Notes: generated from the letters alone by a model not told the origin. Positions 27,034 to 34,625 are shown, numbered from the stretch's first letter. The stretch: 64,000 nucleotides of DNA from Allopontixanthobacter sediminis (GCF_009828115.1 NZ_WTYL01000001.1:248001-312000), one strand, 5' to 3'. Program-made: numbers and translations.

Positions 27034-27732
27034 ATGTTGAAACGACATTGGTCGATTATCGCGGTATGTTCGCTCGCCGCCTGCGGTGCAGAGGCACCCG
27101 CACCCGAGCCAGCCGCTACCGCTACGCCGGGTGCCGAGGCCGCTTCGGAAATGCCGGTGATGGGCCCGGAACGCCGGATACTGGCGTTCGGTGACAGCCT
27201 GTTCGCGGGCTACAACCTCGACCAGGGCGAAAGCTATCCGGCCAGGCTGGAAGCTGCACTGCGCGCGCGCGGGATCAACGCGCGGGTCAGCAATGCGGGC
27301 GTGTCAGGCGACACCACCGCCGCCGCGCGCCAACGTCTCACCTTCACGCTCGACGCGCAGGATAGCCCGCCCGAACTGGTCATCGTGGAGTTTGGCGGGA
27401 ACGACCTGCTGCGCAATCTGCCGCCCGCCGAAACCCGTGCCAACTTGGCCGCGATGCTGGACGAATTGGCAAAGCGGGATATTCCGGTGCTGCTGATGGG
27501 GATGCGCGCTCCGCCCAACCTGGGCGCGGAATTCCAGCGCGAATTCGACGGGATCTATCCGGCGCTGGCCAAGGAATACGGCGCGGCGCTGGTGCCGTTT
27601 TTCATCGAGTCCGTCTATGACCAGCCGCAATTGATCCAGTCGGACCGGATCCATCCCACGGCGGACGGTGTCGAAACGCTCGTGCGCGCGACGGTGGATG
27701 ATGTCGCAGAGGCTTTGCCGCCGGCAGAGTGA
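27034..27732 (+). CDS. SGNH-family arylesterase/thioesterase (TesA-like) lipoprotein
   Basis: 232 residues. Lipobox SLAAC near residue 16 predicts a lipid-anchored envelope protein, followed by a Pro/Ala-rich linker. All four SGNH blocks are visible: FGDSLFAGYN (Ser), NAGVSGDTT (Gly), FGGNDLLRN (Asn) and DRIHPTADG (Asp/His). Homologue of E. coli TesA, which is soluble and periplasmic, and like it encoded divergently from ybbAP. Start at 27034, with AAGGAGA nine bases before the ATG. It ends three bases from the convergent recF. Confidence 0.9.
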   Translation: MLKRHWSIIAVCSLAACGAEAPAPEPAATATPGAEAASEMPVMGPERRILAFGDSLFAGYNLDQGESYPARLEAALRARGINARVSNAGVSGDTTAAARQRLTFTLDAQDSPPELVIVEFGGNDLLRNLPPAETRANLAAMLDELAKRDIPVLLMGMRAPPNLGAEFQREFDGIYPALAKEYGAALVPFFIESVYDQPQLIQSDRIHPTADGVETLVRATVDDVAEALPPAE

Positions 27733-27735
27733 GCC

Positions 27736-28821
27736 TCAGACCCGTTCGACCTGCCCGCCGCTGACCTGCCATACGGCGGCTTCGGCGCGGATTTCGGCAA
27801 ACGGGCCAAGTTCGGTACCGGTGAGCCACACCTGCGCGCGTCCGCTGCGCAGGCGTTCGAACAGGCTGGCCCGGCGGAACGGATCGAGATGCGCGGCAAC
27901 TTCGTCGAGCAGCAACAGGCCGGGGCGTCCGCGTGCGGCAAGCTGCGCGTGGGCGAGGGTGATCGCGATCAGCATGGCCTTCTGTTCGCCGGTTGAACAA
28001 CTTGCGGCGGGGACGTTCTTGCCCGCCATGGTAACCTCCAGCTCGTCGCGGTGAGGGCCAACCAGGCTGCGGCGGGCTGCGCGGTCGCGCCCGCGCCCGG
28101 ATTTCAGGGCAGCGGCAAAGGCGTCCTGTCCGGCGGGACCTCCAGCAGCATAGACCAGCACCGGTCGTGCGAAGGGTTGCTCCGGCAAGACGGCGATTTC
28201 CTGTCCTACGGCAGCGACCGTCCGCGCTCGTCCCTGCGCCAGCAGCGCACCGTGCTGTGCCATCTGCGCCTCGATCCCGTCCAGCCACGCGGCTTCCGGC
28301 GGGCGGTCGTCGCTGAGCAGGCGATTGCGTTCGCGAAGTGCGTTTTCGTAGCGCGCGGCGTGGCGGGCATGGGCGGGGTCGAGCGCCAGCGCCATCCGGT
28401 CCATGAACCGCCGCCGCGCACCGGCACTGTCGGCGAACAGGCGGTCCATCGCCGGGGTCAGCCAGCTGATCGCCAGCCATTCTCCCAGACCGACTGCGCT
28501 GGCGGGGGTGCCATTGACCTGGACCAGCCGCCGACCGGGCTGGGCGGCCTTGGTATAGGTGCCGAGACGGAGCGCTTCTTCATCGGGCTGTCCAGCCAGC
28601 GAGGCGCCGACGCTGAAACCGCCCGGTCCCGCAGCTCCAGCGATCTCCGCCAAAGCGGCTCGCCGAAGCCCACGACCCGGGGCGAACAGCGAGATTGCCT
28701 CCAGCACGTTGGTCTTCCCCGCACCGTTTTCGCCCACCAGCAGGTTGAACTGGCGCGCGCCATCGAGACGCGTTTCACGGTGATTGCGGAAGTGGGAAAG
28801 GGTGATCGCATCAAGAGCCAT
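27736..28821 (-). CDS. recF: DNA replication and repair protein RecF
   Basis: SMC-like ATPase that helps load RecA at gaps together with RecO and RecR. 361 residues from the ATG at 28821 (MALDAITLSHFRNHRE); the 20 upstream in-frame codons are not conserved. Walker A GENGAGKTNVLEA at about 32-44, signature region ASCSTGEQKAMLIAI and Walker B GLLLLDEVAAHLD are intact. It is not beside dnaN/gyrB here, as is usual outside the oriC-proximal layout. The 227 bp upstream hold the putative sigma-54 promoter of the divergent microprotein operon. Confidence 0.95.
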   Translation of the reverse strand: MALDAITLSHFRNHRETRLDGARQFNLLVGENGAGKTNVLEAISLFAPGRGLRRAALAEIAGAAGPGGFSVGASLAGQPDEEALRLGTYTKAAQPGRRLVQVNGTPASAVGLGEWLAISWLTPAMDRLFADSAGARRRFMDRMALALDPAHARHAARYENALRERNRLLSDDRPPEAAWLDGIEAQMAQHGALLAQGRARTVAAVGQEIAVLPEQPFARPVLVYAAGGPAGQDAFAAALKSGRGRDRAARRSLVGPHRDELEVTMAGKNVPAASCSTGEQKAMLIAITLAHAQLAARGRPGLLLLDEVAAHLDPFRRASLFERLRSGRAQVWLTGTELGPFAEIRAEAAVWQVSGGQVERV

Positions 28822-28975
28822 GAGCGGCGCAGCACTAGCCCGCGCCTCAAGCGAGCGCCAACCGAAATCGGCAGATTCCAATTGTTGGTGAAAAATCCCA
28901 CTAATGCGGAATTATTGTTTATCGCTATGTCCCCGCTTTGCTGAACAGTGGCTGAATTCTGGGGTTTTCCAAAAC

Positions 28976-28992
28976 TGGCACGGCCCGTGCAA
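28976..28992 (+). promoter_or_regulatory. Sigma-54-like (-24/-12) promoter of the microprotein-PspC operon
   Basis: TGGCAC, five bases, GTGCAA. The GG (28977-78) and GC (28989-90) dinucleotides have the 12-bp spacing expected for RpoN, with one mismatch in the -12 element (GTGCA instead of TTGCA). It would start transcription near 29002, giving a leader of about 47 nt. The psp operons of enterobacteria are RpoN-dependent, which fits the PspC gene downstream. Identified by eye only. Confidence 0.5.
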
Positions 28993-29048
28993 TGTATCCT
29001 GCAACCCCGGAGATGGTCTTCGGGGGATCAGAAAAGGGAAAAATTACC

Positions 29049-29171
29049 GTGACCAACTTCAGCAACCGTGTCGTCGCAGCACTTTCGTCCATCGCCCTGT
29101 CGGCAGCATTCCTGGCATTCGCGATCGCCCCTGCCAGCCAGAACGTCGTCCAGTCCGGCCTTATCGCCTAA
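29049..29171 (+). CDS. Membrane microprotein A (40 residues, tandem paralogue)
   Basis: Small ORF starting with GTG, preceded by AAAAGGGA eight bases upstream. The product is a 40-residue single-spanning protein: polar N-terminus with FSNRVVAALSSIALS, a hydrophobic helix and the end AIAPASQ plus a short tail. The next gene encodes a near-identical core (FSSRLVAALSSIALS ... AIAPASQ), so the two arose by tandem duplication. Both precede a PspC gene and probably share its transcript. No known function; a small partner or regulator of the membrane-stress protein is the natural guess. Confidence 0.72.
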   Translation: MTNFSNRVVAALSSIALSAAFLAFAIAPASQNVVQSGLIA

Positions 29172-29194
29172 GCTCTTTGAAGGAGGAAAATACC

Positions 29195-29326
29195 ATGACC
29201 GATGTCAGCAATTTCAGCAGCCGCCTAGTCGCCGCTCTTTCGTCCATCGCCCTGTCGGCCGCAATTTTCGCATTCGCGATTGCTCCCGCCAGCCAGAGCG
29301 CTTTCCACATCGGAGTGATCGCATGA
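29195..29326 (+). CDS. Membrane microprotein B (43 residues, tandem paralogue)
   Basis: ATG at 29195 with a strong AAGGAGG seven bases upstream. 43 residues, one predicted membrane helix in the middle and the same core as microprotein A (about 22 of the central 27 residues identical). The stop overlaps the PspC start by four bases (ATGA), so it is translationally coupled to PspC. Could be read as cleavable by signal peptidase after APASQ-like residues, but it is too short to be a secreted enzyme. Function unknown. Confidence 0.78.
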   Translation: MTDVSNFSSRLVAALSSIALSAAIFAFAIAPASQSAFHIGVIA

Positions 29327-29550
29327 GCAATCTCGACCGCAGCGAGGACCGCACACCTGTCGGCGGATCGGCCAGCAAGAGTTTCCGTCTGGACAAGGCC
29401 AATGGCAAGATCTGGGGTGTCTGCGGCGGGATCGCCAACTACTTCGGGATCGACGCAACCCTGGTGCGTATCGCCTTCGTCTTGGGTGCATTGGTCGGCG
29501 TCGGTTCACTGGTGCTGATCTACATCGCGATCGCACTGATCGCCGATTGA
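29323..29550 (+). CDS. PspC-domain membrane protein
   Basis: 75 residues. The PspC signature FRLDKANGKIWGVCGGIANYFGID is followed by LVRIAFVLGALVGVGSLVLIYIA, one or two membrane helices. It is shorter than E. coli PspC because it lacks the C-terminal leucine-zipper region. PspC-family proteins sit in the inner membrane and take part in the envelope stress response; no pspA, pspB or pspF homologue is seen in the window. Third gene of the small operon behind the sigma-54-like promoter. Its stop codon lies inside the hairpin at 29545. Confidence 0.88.
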   Translation: MSNLDRSEDRTPVGGSASKSFRLDKANGKIWGVCGGIANYFGIDATLVRIAFVLGALVGVGSLVLIYIAIALIAD

Positions 29551-29574
29551 GGGGGCCATGGGGTCCCCTCAATC
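29545..29574 (+). terminator. Hairpin at the 3' end of the PspC operon
   Basis: GATTGAGGGG and CCCCTCAATC form a perfect 10-bp stem with a 10-base loop; the left arm includes the PspC stop codon. No T-run follows, so termination efficiency is uncertain. It may work in both directions, as the next gene is convergent (SDR, ends at 29629), or simply protect the mRNA 3' end. Confidence 0.45.
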
Positions 29575-29628
29575 ACCCCGCACCGCCGGCCCCACACCGT
29601 CGGCCCCGCACTCGCCGGAAAAGCCGGA

Positions 29629-30423
29629 TTACATCGCGGAAATGCCGCCATCCAGTTTCAATTCCGCGCCGGTCATGAAACTGCTTTCATCGCTGGCCAG
29701 ATACAGCACCCCTTGCGCGATTTCACGCGGTTCGCCGATCCGGCCAAGGGGTATCTGACGGGCAAGTTTGCCCACGATCACATCTTTCTCGATCCCCGCA
29801 TTCCGGCCGATCCCGTCGAGGATCGGCGTATCGACGAATGTCGGGTGGACCGAGTTGCAGCGGATGTTCCACCCGCGCTTGCCGCAATGCAGGGCGACCG
29901 ATTTGGTCAGCATCCAGATCGCCGCCTTCGAGGCGTTATAGGCGGGCATGGTATCGCTCGCGATCAGTCCCGCAATCGATGAAATGTTGACGATCGAACC
30001 CGGCTGGTGGTCCCTCATCAGCGGCAGAGCCGTCTGGCATCCGAGAAACGCACTGTCGACATTGACCGCGAAGGCGCGCCGCCAGTCCTCGAATGTGCAG
30101 GTCTCGATATTCCCGGCCACCCCGATCCCCGCGTTGTTGACCAGCACCGACAGCCCGCCGAGATGGTCCTGCGCCGCTTCCACCGCCGCAGTCCAGTCGG
30201 CCTGGCTGGTGACGTCGTGGCCTATCGAATACGCCATGCCCGCGCCGCATTCGGCGTTGATCAGTTCCGCCGTTTCCGCCGCGCCGGCCGCGTTGAGATC
30301 TGTGCACAGCACCCGCGCGCCTTCCTGCGCCAGCAGGGTGCAATGCGCCCGGCCAAGGCCCTGCGCTGCGCCGGTAACCAGTGCCAGCTTGCCGGCAACG
30401 CGGCCTGTGGGGTTGGCGCTCAT
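29629..30423 (-). CDS. SDR-family oxidoreductase
   Basis: 264 residues of the classical short-chain dehydrogenase type: cofactor loop TGAAQGLGRAH, NNAG motif at LVNNAGIG, catalytic serine region NISSIAGL, and YNASK active-site Tyr/Lys, with DGGISAM near the end. The N-terminal Asp after the second strand (CTDLN) favours NAD over NADP. Resembles 3-alpha/3-beta-hydroxysteroid and cyclopentanol dehydrogenases; the substrate is not predictable. The start at 30423 overlaps the NUDIX stop (ATGA), placing it last in the LemA-TPM-TPM-NUDIX-SDR run. Confidence 0.9.
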   Translation of the reverse strand: MSANPTGRVAGKLALVTGAAQGLGRAHCTLLAQEGARVLCTDLNAAGAAETAELINAECGAGMAYSIGHDVTSQADWTAAVEAAQDHLGGLSVLVNNAGIGVAGNIETCTFEDWRRAFAVNVDSAFLGCQTALPLMRDHQPGSIVNISSIAGLIASDTMPAYNASKAAIWMLTKSVALHCGKRGWNIRCNSVHPTFVDTPILDGIGRNAGIEKDVIVGKLARQIPLGRIGEPREIAQGVLYLASDESSFMTGAELKLDGGISAM

Positions 30424-30968
30424 GGTAATTCCTCTCCAAAAATTGTCGTGCCGAGCAGCATCAGCAGCCGCACGTCCACCGCGACATCCGCAGCGCGCTT
30501 GCTGTCGATGAAATCCGCCAGCCCTGCAAGCGCCACCCGGTGGACAGTGATATCTTCGCTGTCCACGCCGCCTCCATCGCCGACCCGCGTCAGCCCGCTT
30601 GCGCGGACGAGGGTAAAAGACTCGCTGACCATCCCGGGCGAGGAATAATAGGTGCCGAGGTCGGTCAGTTCGGCAGCGCGGTAGCCGGTTTCTTCTTCCA
30701 GTTCGCGGCCCGCCGCAACCAGCGTTTCCTCGCCTTCGTCGCCTTCGCCGTCGCCGATCAGGCCGGCGGGCAGTTCGAGGCAATTGCGCCCCAGCGGCAC
30801 GCGATATTGTTCGACCAGCAACACATGGTCATCCTCCACTGCCGCGATCACGGCGGCGCGGATGTTGCGGGCGCGGCCGACATATTCCCACCGGCCGCGC
30901 TTTTTCGCGGTCACGTATTTACCCTGCCAGACGATTTCTTCAGGCGCGTCGTGATCCGGAGCGGGCAT
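30420..30968 (-). CDS. NUDIX hydrolase (ADP-ribose pyrophosphatase-like)
   Basis: 182 residues. Complete Nudix box from GEGDEGEETLVAAGRELEEE through TGY, matching Gx5Ex7REUxEExGU, with the upstream LLVEQYRVPLGRNCLELPAG typical of ADP-ribose/ADP-sugar pyrophosphatases. Hydrolyses a nucleoside diphosphate linked to another moiety; the exact substrate is open. The start at 30968 overlaps the last base of the upstream TPM gene (TGATG), and its stop overlaps the SDR start, so the five genes 33120 to 29629 look like one transcript. Confidence 0.92.
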   Translation of the reverse strand: MPAPDHDAPEEIVWQGKYVTAKKRGRWEYVGRARNIRAAVIAAVEDDHVLLVEQYRVPLGRNCLELPAGLIGDGEGDEGEETLVAAGRELEEETGYRAAELTDLGTYYSSPGMVSESFTLVRASGLTRVGDGGGVDSEDITVHRVALAGLADFIDSKRAADVAVDVRLLMLLGTTIFGEELP

Positions 30969-31642
30969 CAGACCTCGATCAGACGGTCGGGAAGTTCGTT
31001 GACGTCGTCCTCGCCGCGCGGGAAGTGTTGTGCCAGCACCACGCCGACATCGCGAATTCCGGCGGCAATGCCCTGTGCGATGTGGCCCTGCCGGATTTCG
31101 GCCAGCATGTCGGCCATTGCTTCGCCCCATACTTCCGCAGGTACCTTCACTGCAATCGGTTCATCGGCGACGATTTCGGCCCGATGTTCGTGCATCGACA
31201 GGTAGATCATGATCCCGGTGCGGCCATGCGTGCGCCGCTCCGCGCCGACCTTGAAAAGGGAGATCGCGCGGGCGTGCACCCGGGCGGTTTTCACGGGGCC
31301 GGGGATGAGCAGGAATTTGAGCGGCTGCCATAGCTGGATCAGCCATACCGCGAGGAACTTGAGCAAGCCGAGCGCAATCGTCAGCGAGATGATCTCGCCA
31401 TTGGTCCACTGGTGCCCCCAGCCGCCCATCAGCGCGTCGATCTTGCCGAGGAAAAACGCCGGCCACACGGCGAACACGCTCATCGCGGTAAACGCCGCGA
31501 CGGCGGCCCAGGCCAAGGCAATATCGCTGTAACCGTCCGACTGGCCCGCGAGCACGGTAACAATTTCGCCCGAGGTGGTTTCTTCCGCCGAAGTCACCGC
31601 TGTGGTCACGATCGCCGCATCCTGGCTGCTGAGATATGCCAT
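30968..31642 (-). CDS. TPM-domain membrane protein
   Basis: 224 residues. N-terminal half holds two membrane helices (about 40-65 and 85-105); C-terminal half reads RTGIMIYLSMHEHRAEIVAD and GIRDVGVVLAQHFPRGEDDVNELPDRLIEV, characteristic of the TPM (YgcG/Psb32-like) domain in a circular order with the membrane part before the main body. Probably an inner-membrane partner of the adjacent TPM and LemA proteins. Gap of three bases to the upstream TPM gene. Activity unknown; some TPM domains have been reported as phosphatases. Confidence 0.85.
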   Translation of the reverse strand: MAYLSSQDAAIVTTAVTSAEETTSGEIVTVLAGQSDGYSDIALAWAAVAAFTAMSVFAVWPAFFLGKIDALMGGWGHQWTNGEIISLTIALGLLKFLAVWLIQLWQPLKFLLIPGPVKTARVHARAISLFKVGAERRTHGRTGIMIYLSMHEHRAEIVADEPIAVKVPAEVWGEAMADMLAEIRQGHIAQGIAAGIRDVGVVLAQHFPRGEDDVNELPDRLIEV

Positions 31643-31645
31643 GAT

Positions 31646-32485
31646 CTACCAGCCTCCCGAGGCGCCGCCGCCCCCAAAACTTCCGCCACCGCCTGAGAAA
31701 CCGCCGCCGCCACCAAAGCCGCCGCCTCCGCCGCCGCCCCAGCCGCCGCCATCACCGTCATTCAGCCCGCTGATGACGGCCTTGCCGACTTCCCACAGGA
31801 TGATGTCGCCGACCGCACCGCCAACACCGCCGCCAAACCGGCGTTTCCGGCCGCGACCGCCGAGCATCGGCAGGATAAAGAAAAACACGATGAAAGCGAT
31901 CCAGATCAGCGCACCGACCGGAAAACCGCCATCGCTTTCGCGCTCTTCTGTCGCCTGGTTGGCAATTTCGAGCGCCTCCGCTTCGGGCAATTGCAGCTGC
32001 TGGATTATCGCGTCCGTACCGACCTCGATCCCGCCCGGATAATCTCCGTCGCGAAAACGCGGCAGGATCTGCTGTTGGATGATCAGGGCGGACAAGCCGT
32101 CCGTCAGATAGGGTTCAAGACCGTAACCGACCTCGATCCGCACCTTGCGTTCTTCGGGTGCGACCAGCAGGATCGCGCCGTCGTTGCGCTCGGCATCGCC
32201 GAGGCCCCATTCGCGGCCCAGCCGATAGCCATAATCCGAGATTTCGTACCCTTGCAGGCTCGGCACGGTTACCACGACCAATTGCCGCTGGGACTGGGTT
32301 TCGAGCGCTTCCAGCTTTGCGGCCAGCGCGGCTTCCTGCGCATCGGGAATGATGTTGGCATTATCGACCACACGGCCGGTAAGCTCGGGAAATTCCTGCG
32401 CAAGTGCTGGCGATGCAAACAGCATCGCCAGCACCGCGAGGATGCCTGCAATCGCGCGGGAGCCTTTATCCATCAGCCGGTTCAA
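31646..32485 (-). CDS. TPM-domain protein with Gly-rich tail (YgcG-like)
   Basis: 279 residues: signal peptide (cleaved after about SPALA), a TPM domain opening FPELTGRVVDNANIIPDA, then VRIEVGYGLEPYLTD and ILPRFRDGDYPGGI, one membrane helix (about 190-210) and a glycine-rich low-complexity tail ending GGASGGW. This tail is a usual trait of YgcG proteins. Start: TTG at 32485 overlaps the LemA stop (TTGA); ATG at 32473 is an alternative four codons in. LemA-YgcG gene pairs are widespread and are thought to act in envelope stress. Confidence 0.9.
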   Translation of the reverse strand: MNRLMDKGSRAIAGILAVLAMLFASPALAQEFPELTGRVVDNANIIPDAQEAALAAKLEALETQSQRQLVVVTVPSLQGYEISDYGYRLGREWGLGDAERNDGAILLVAPEERKVRIEVGYGLEPYLTDGLSALIIQQQILPRFRDGDYPGGIEVGTDAIIQQLQLPEAEALEIANQATEERESDGGFPVGALIWIAFIVFFFILPMLGGRGRKRRFGGGVGGAVGDIILWEVGKAVISGLNDGDGGGWGGGGGGGFGGGGGFSGGGGSFGGGGASGGW

Positions 32486-33120
32486 GTGCCCGGTGTGGTG
32501 TCGGTGTTCGGCGTCATGTCCAAAGTTGGCGCGGCTTCCGCGCCCGGGGTGGTCGCTTCATACGGGACCATCGGTTCCGCCCCGTGGATCAGGTTCGCGC
32601 CGATCGTGTCCGGAAAGGTCCTGATGGTGGTGTTATACACGCGAACTGCTTCGTTGTAATCGCGCAGAGTGATCCGGATGCGGTTTTCCTGCCCTTCCAA
32701 CTGGCTCTGGAGCATCTGGTAATTGCCTATGCTCTTGAGGTCGGGATAGGCTTCGAAATTGGCCAGCAAACGGCCGAGACCAGCGCCAAGTTGCGACTGG
32801 GCGGCCTGAAACTCCGCCATCTTCTCGGGATCATTCAGGTCGTCGGCGCTGAGTTGGATGCTGGTTGCACGGGAGCGTGCTTCGATGACATCGGTGAGGA
32901 TACCGCGTTCCTGCTCGGCAGCGCCTTGCGCTACTTCGGCAAGATTGGGCACGAGATTGGCGCGTTCCTGGAACGCGGCCTGCACATCGGCCCACTTGGC
33001 CTTGGCGTTTTCTTCCGCGGCGGGCACCGAGTTGATGCCGCAGGATGCAAGACCCAGCGCGGCGATGGCTACCAGCGCGAACCGCACCGGGGCAAGACGG
33101 TGAACGGAAGTGAAAATCAT
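32482..33120 (-). CDS. LemA-family lipoprotein
   Basis: 212 residues. Lipobox GLASC near residue 27, then the LemA helical bundle opening NAKAKWADVQAAFQERANLVPN, with EVAQGAAEQERGIL, LGRLLANFEAYPDLKS and NYNxxVRxYNTTIRTFP-type sequence (DYNEAVRVYNTTIRTFPD). C-terminal Pro/Thr-rich tail. LemA proteins are single-anchored four-helix proteins of the envelope with unknown role. Start at 33120 from AAGGGGA eight bases upstream; the open frame runs further upstream to 33429 across the mscL 5' region and is not coding. Heads the operon, divergent from mscL. Confidence 0.93.
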   Translation of the reverse strand: MIFTSVHRLAPVRFALVAIAALGLASCGINSVPAAEENAKAKWADVQAAFQERANLVPNLAEVAQGAAEQERGILTDVIEARSRATSIQLSADDLNDPEKMAEFQAAQSQLGAGLGRLLANFEAYPDLKSIGNYQMLQSQLEGQENRIRITLRDYNEAVRVYNTTIRTFPDTIGANLIHGAEPMVPYEATTPGAEAAPTLDMTPNTDTTPGT

Positions 33121-33310
33121 TGCAAAATCCCCTTGAAAATCGCCTTCCGGCGTCCCTTCGGTAACATGGATTACCTGTGTTAAACAGATAGCACACCTCC
33201 ACGCGGTTTCAAGCGATTCACGAATGAGAGGATAGACTCCCCGGTGTATCTTGGCTTTTCCCGCCTTGGCTGGCACAAAAACCGGCGAACGAACGAAGGG
33301 GACGGTTTCA

Positions 33311-33733
33311 ATGCTCAAGGATTTTAAGGAATTCATCGCCAAAGGTAACGTGATTGACCTTGCCGTCGCGGTGATTATCGGCGCGGCGTTTGCCACTATC
33401 GTCAGTTCGCTAACTGACGAGATCATCATGCCGGTTGTCGGGGCGATTTTCGGCGGGGCGGATTTTTCGAATTATTTCATCCTGCTGAATACGCCCGACG
33501 GTTATGAAGGTTCGCCTACTGACTACGCCGCGCTGAAGGAAGCCGGAGCCGCGATGATCGGTTACGGCGCGTTCATCACTGCAATCATCAACTTCGTGAT
33601 CCTGGCGTTCATCATCTTCGTGATGGTGCGGTACGTGAAGAAACTGACCGCCAAGGAAGAGGCCGCCGCGCCACCCGCCGGTCCGAGCGAAGTGGACCTG
33701 CTGACCGAAATCCGCGACCTGCTGAAAAAATGA
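33311..33733 (+). CDS. mscL: Large-conductance mechanosensitive channel
   Basis: 140 residues, normal length. The N-terminal amphipathic helix [20 protein letters not shown] leads into TM1 ([15 protein letters not shown]), followed by the periplasmic loop with NTPDGYEG and TM2 ([20 protein letters not shown]), then a C-terminal helical bundle [12 protein letters not shown]. Homopentameric inner-membrane release valve for osmotic downshock. Start at 33311 from GAAGGGGA; the 20 upstream in-frame codons are not conserved. Divergent from the LemA operon, 190 bp apart. Confidence 0.96.
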   Translation: MLKDFKEFIAKGNVIDLAVAVIIGAAFATIVSSLTDEIIMPVVGAIFGGADFSNYFILLNTPDGYEGSPTDYAALKEAGAAMIGYGAFITAIINFVILAFIIFVMVRYVKKLTAKEEAAAPPAGPSEVDLLTEIRDLLKK

Positions 33734-33835
33734 GACGGGCCGAGTGCCATTGCGGGAACCGGCAGGGATGTCGGGGGTTGAACGCTTCATGGCGGCCGAC
33801 ACCGGCGCCTGTCCTACCTTTGAGGGGAATATTAC

Positions 33836-34087
33836 ATGCGTAAATTTTTGATTGCTTCCGCGATGACATCTGCACTCGCCCTGGCTGCCTGTGCCGGTCC
33901 TGAAACCGAAACCGAAGCCGAAGCGGAAGCGATGGAGCAGACCGCAGACGAATATGATGCGGCTGCCGATGCCGCCACCACCGAAGCCGGTGAAGAAATG
34001 ATGGAAGACAAGGCCGCAGCCGCCGAAAACCAGGCTGATGCGCTTGAAGACGCTGCTGACGCCGAAGAAGGCGTCTTGGCCCAGTAA
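33836..34087 (+). CDS. Small acidic lipoprotein
   Basis: 83 residues: signal peptide with lipobox LALAAC (Cys19), then an almost uncharged-to-acidic chain rich in Glu, Ala and Asp (over a third acidic), predicted largely helical. The composition resembles small acidic envelope proteins of sphingomonads with no assigned role. RBS-like GAGGGG precedes the ATG at 33836. It is followed by a clear intrinsic terminator at 34144, so it is probably transcribed alone or with mscL. Confidence 0.78.
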   Translation: MRKFLIASAMTSALALAACAGPETETEAEAEAMEQTADEYDAAADAATTEAGEEMMEDKAAAAENQADALEDAADAEEGVLAQ

Positions 34088-34143
34088 TCTGGCCAGACGT
34101 TTTGCCTGGCGGCTGCGGCTGCCACGGCAGAAGGTTATCGGAG

Positions 34144-34181
34144 AAGGGCAGGGCGCATATCGCGCTCTGCCCTTTTCTTTT
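34144..34181 (+). terminator. Intrinsic terminator after the small acidic lipoprotein
   Basis: AAGGGCAGGGCGC and GCGCTCTGCCCTT form a 13-bp stem (one G-U) around the loop ATATC, followed by TTCTTTT. Isolates ssrA from upstream transcription. Confidence 0.85.
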
Positions 34182-34245
34182 ATCTGTCGCGGGCGCGGCG
34201 AGCTTATTGCGGGCGGGTTTATTACGGGCGGGGCGCGCGGGTCAC

Positions 34246-34273
34246 TTCACATTAATCCAATTGCGCCTATATG
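34246..34273 (+). promoter_or_regulatory. ssrA: Putative sigma-70-type promoter of ssrA
   Basis: TTCACA (34246-34251), 16 bases, TATATG (34268-34273). Its start point would fall near 34280, just before the first tmRNA helix. The region is unusually AT-rich for this window. Confidence 0.4.
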
Positions 34274-34274
34274 G

Positions 34275-34625
34275 GTCCTGCCGGTTTCGACCGGATATGG
34301 CGATAAATTGCGATGTGCAATAGACGCAGCGGACCCGGGGGCAGTACCCGGCGGCTCCACCAAAACCCCTGATCCGTCAGGGACTTCTGACGGGGCCGAA
34401 CTAGGATCGACGTGTGTTCAAAAGCATTGTTTTTGCCCGGGTTGAGAATCCCCGTTAAAAGCTCACAACACATAAGTGCAAACGATAACGAAGCACTCGC
34501 AATCGCTGCGTAATCTGACGGCCTAACGGCCTGATCTTACAAAGCTAAAGCGCGGTTGGACCGACCGGGCAACAGAACGGATACCGGGCGTCCGGAGGGT
34601 ACGTAGCAACAGAAACCCTCCACTT
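34275..34625 (+). ncRNA. ssrA: Two-piece (circularly permuted) tmRNA
   Basis: Alpha-type ssrA in which the 3' acceptor part is encoded first. Acceptor segment: the hairpin CCGGT-TTCG-ACCGG near 34281, then the T-arm-like part and the CCA end at 34360-34362. A 29-base spacer with a CCTGA/TCAGG hairpin is removed, and the 5' part starts at 34392. GGGGCCG (34392-34398) pairs with CGGCTCC (34352-34358), including the G-U at pair 3 needed for alanine charging. The tag frame runs from GCA 34478 to TAA 34511 and encodes ANDNEALAIAA. Exact ends are approximate; the last stem GGAGGGT/ACCCTCC closes near 34621. Confidence 0.93.

Noticed and set aside
29049-29171. First microprotein as a transcription-attenuation leader peptide
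   Set aside because: It encodes a full membrane helix conserved in the next gene, has no codon run for one amino acid and no attenuator hairpin after it.
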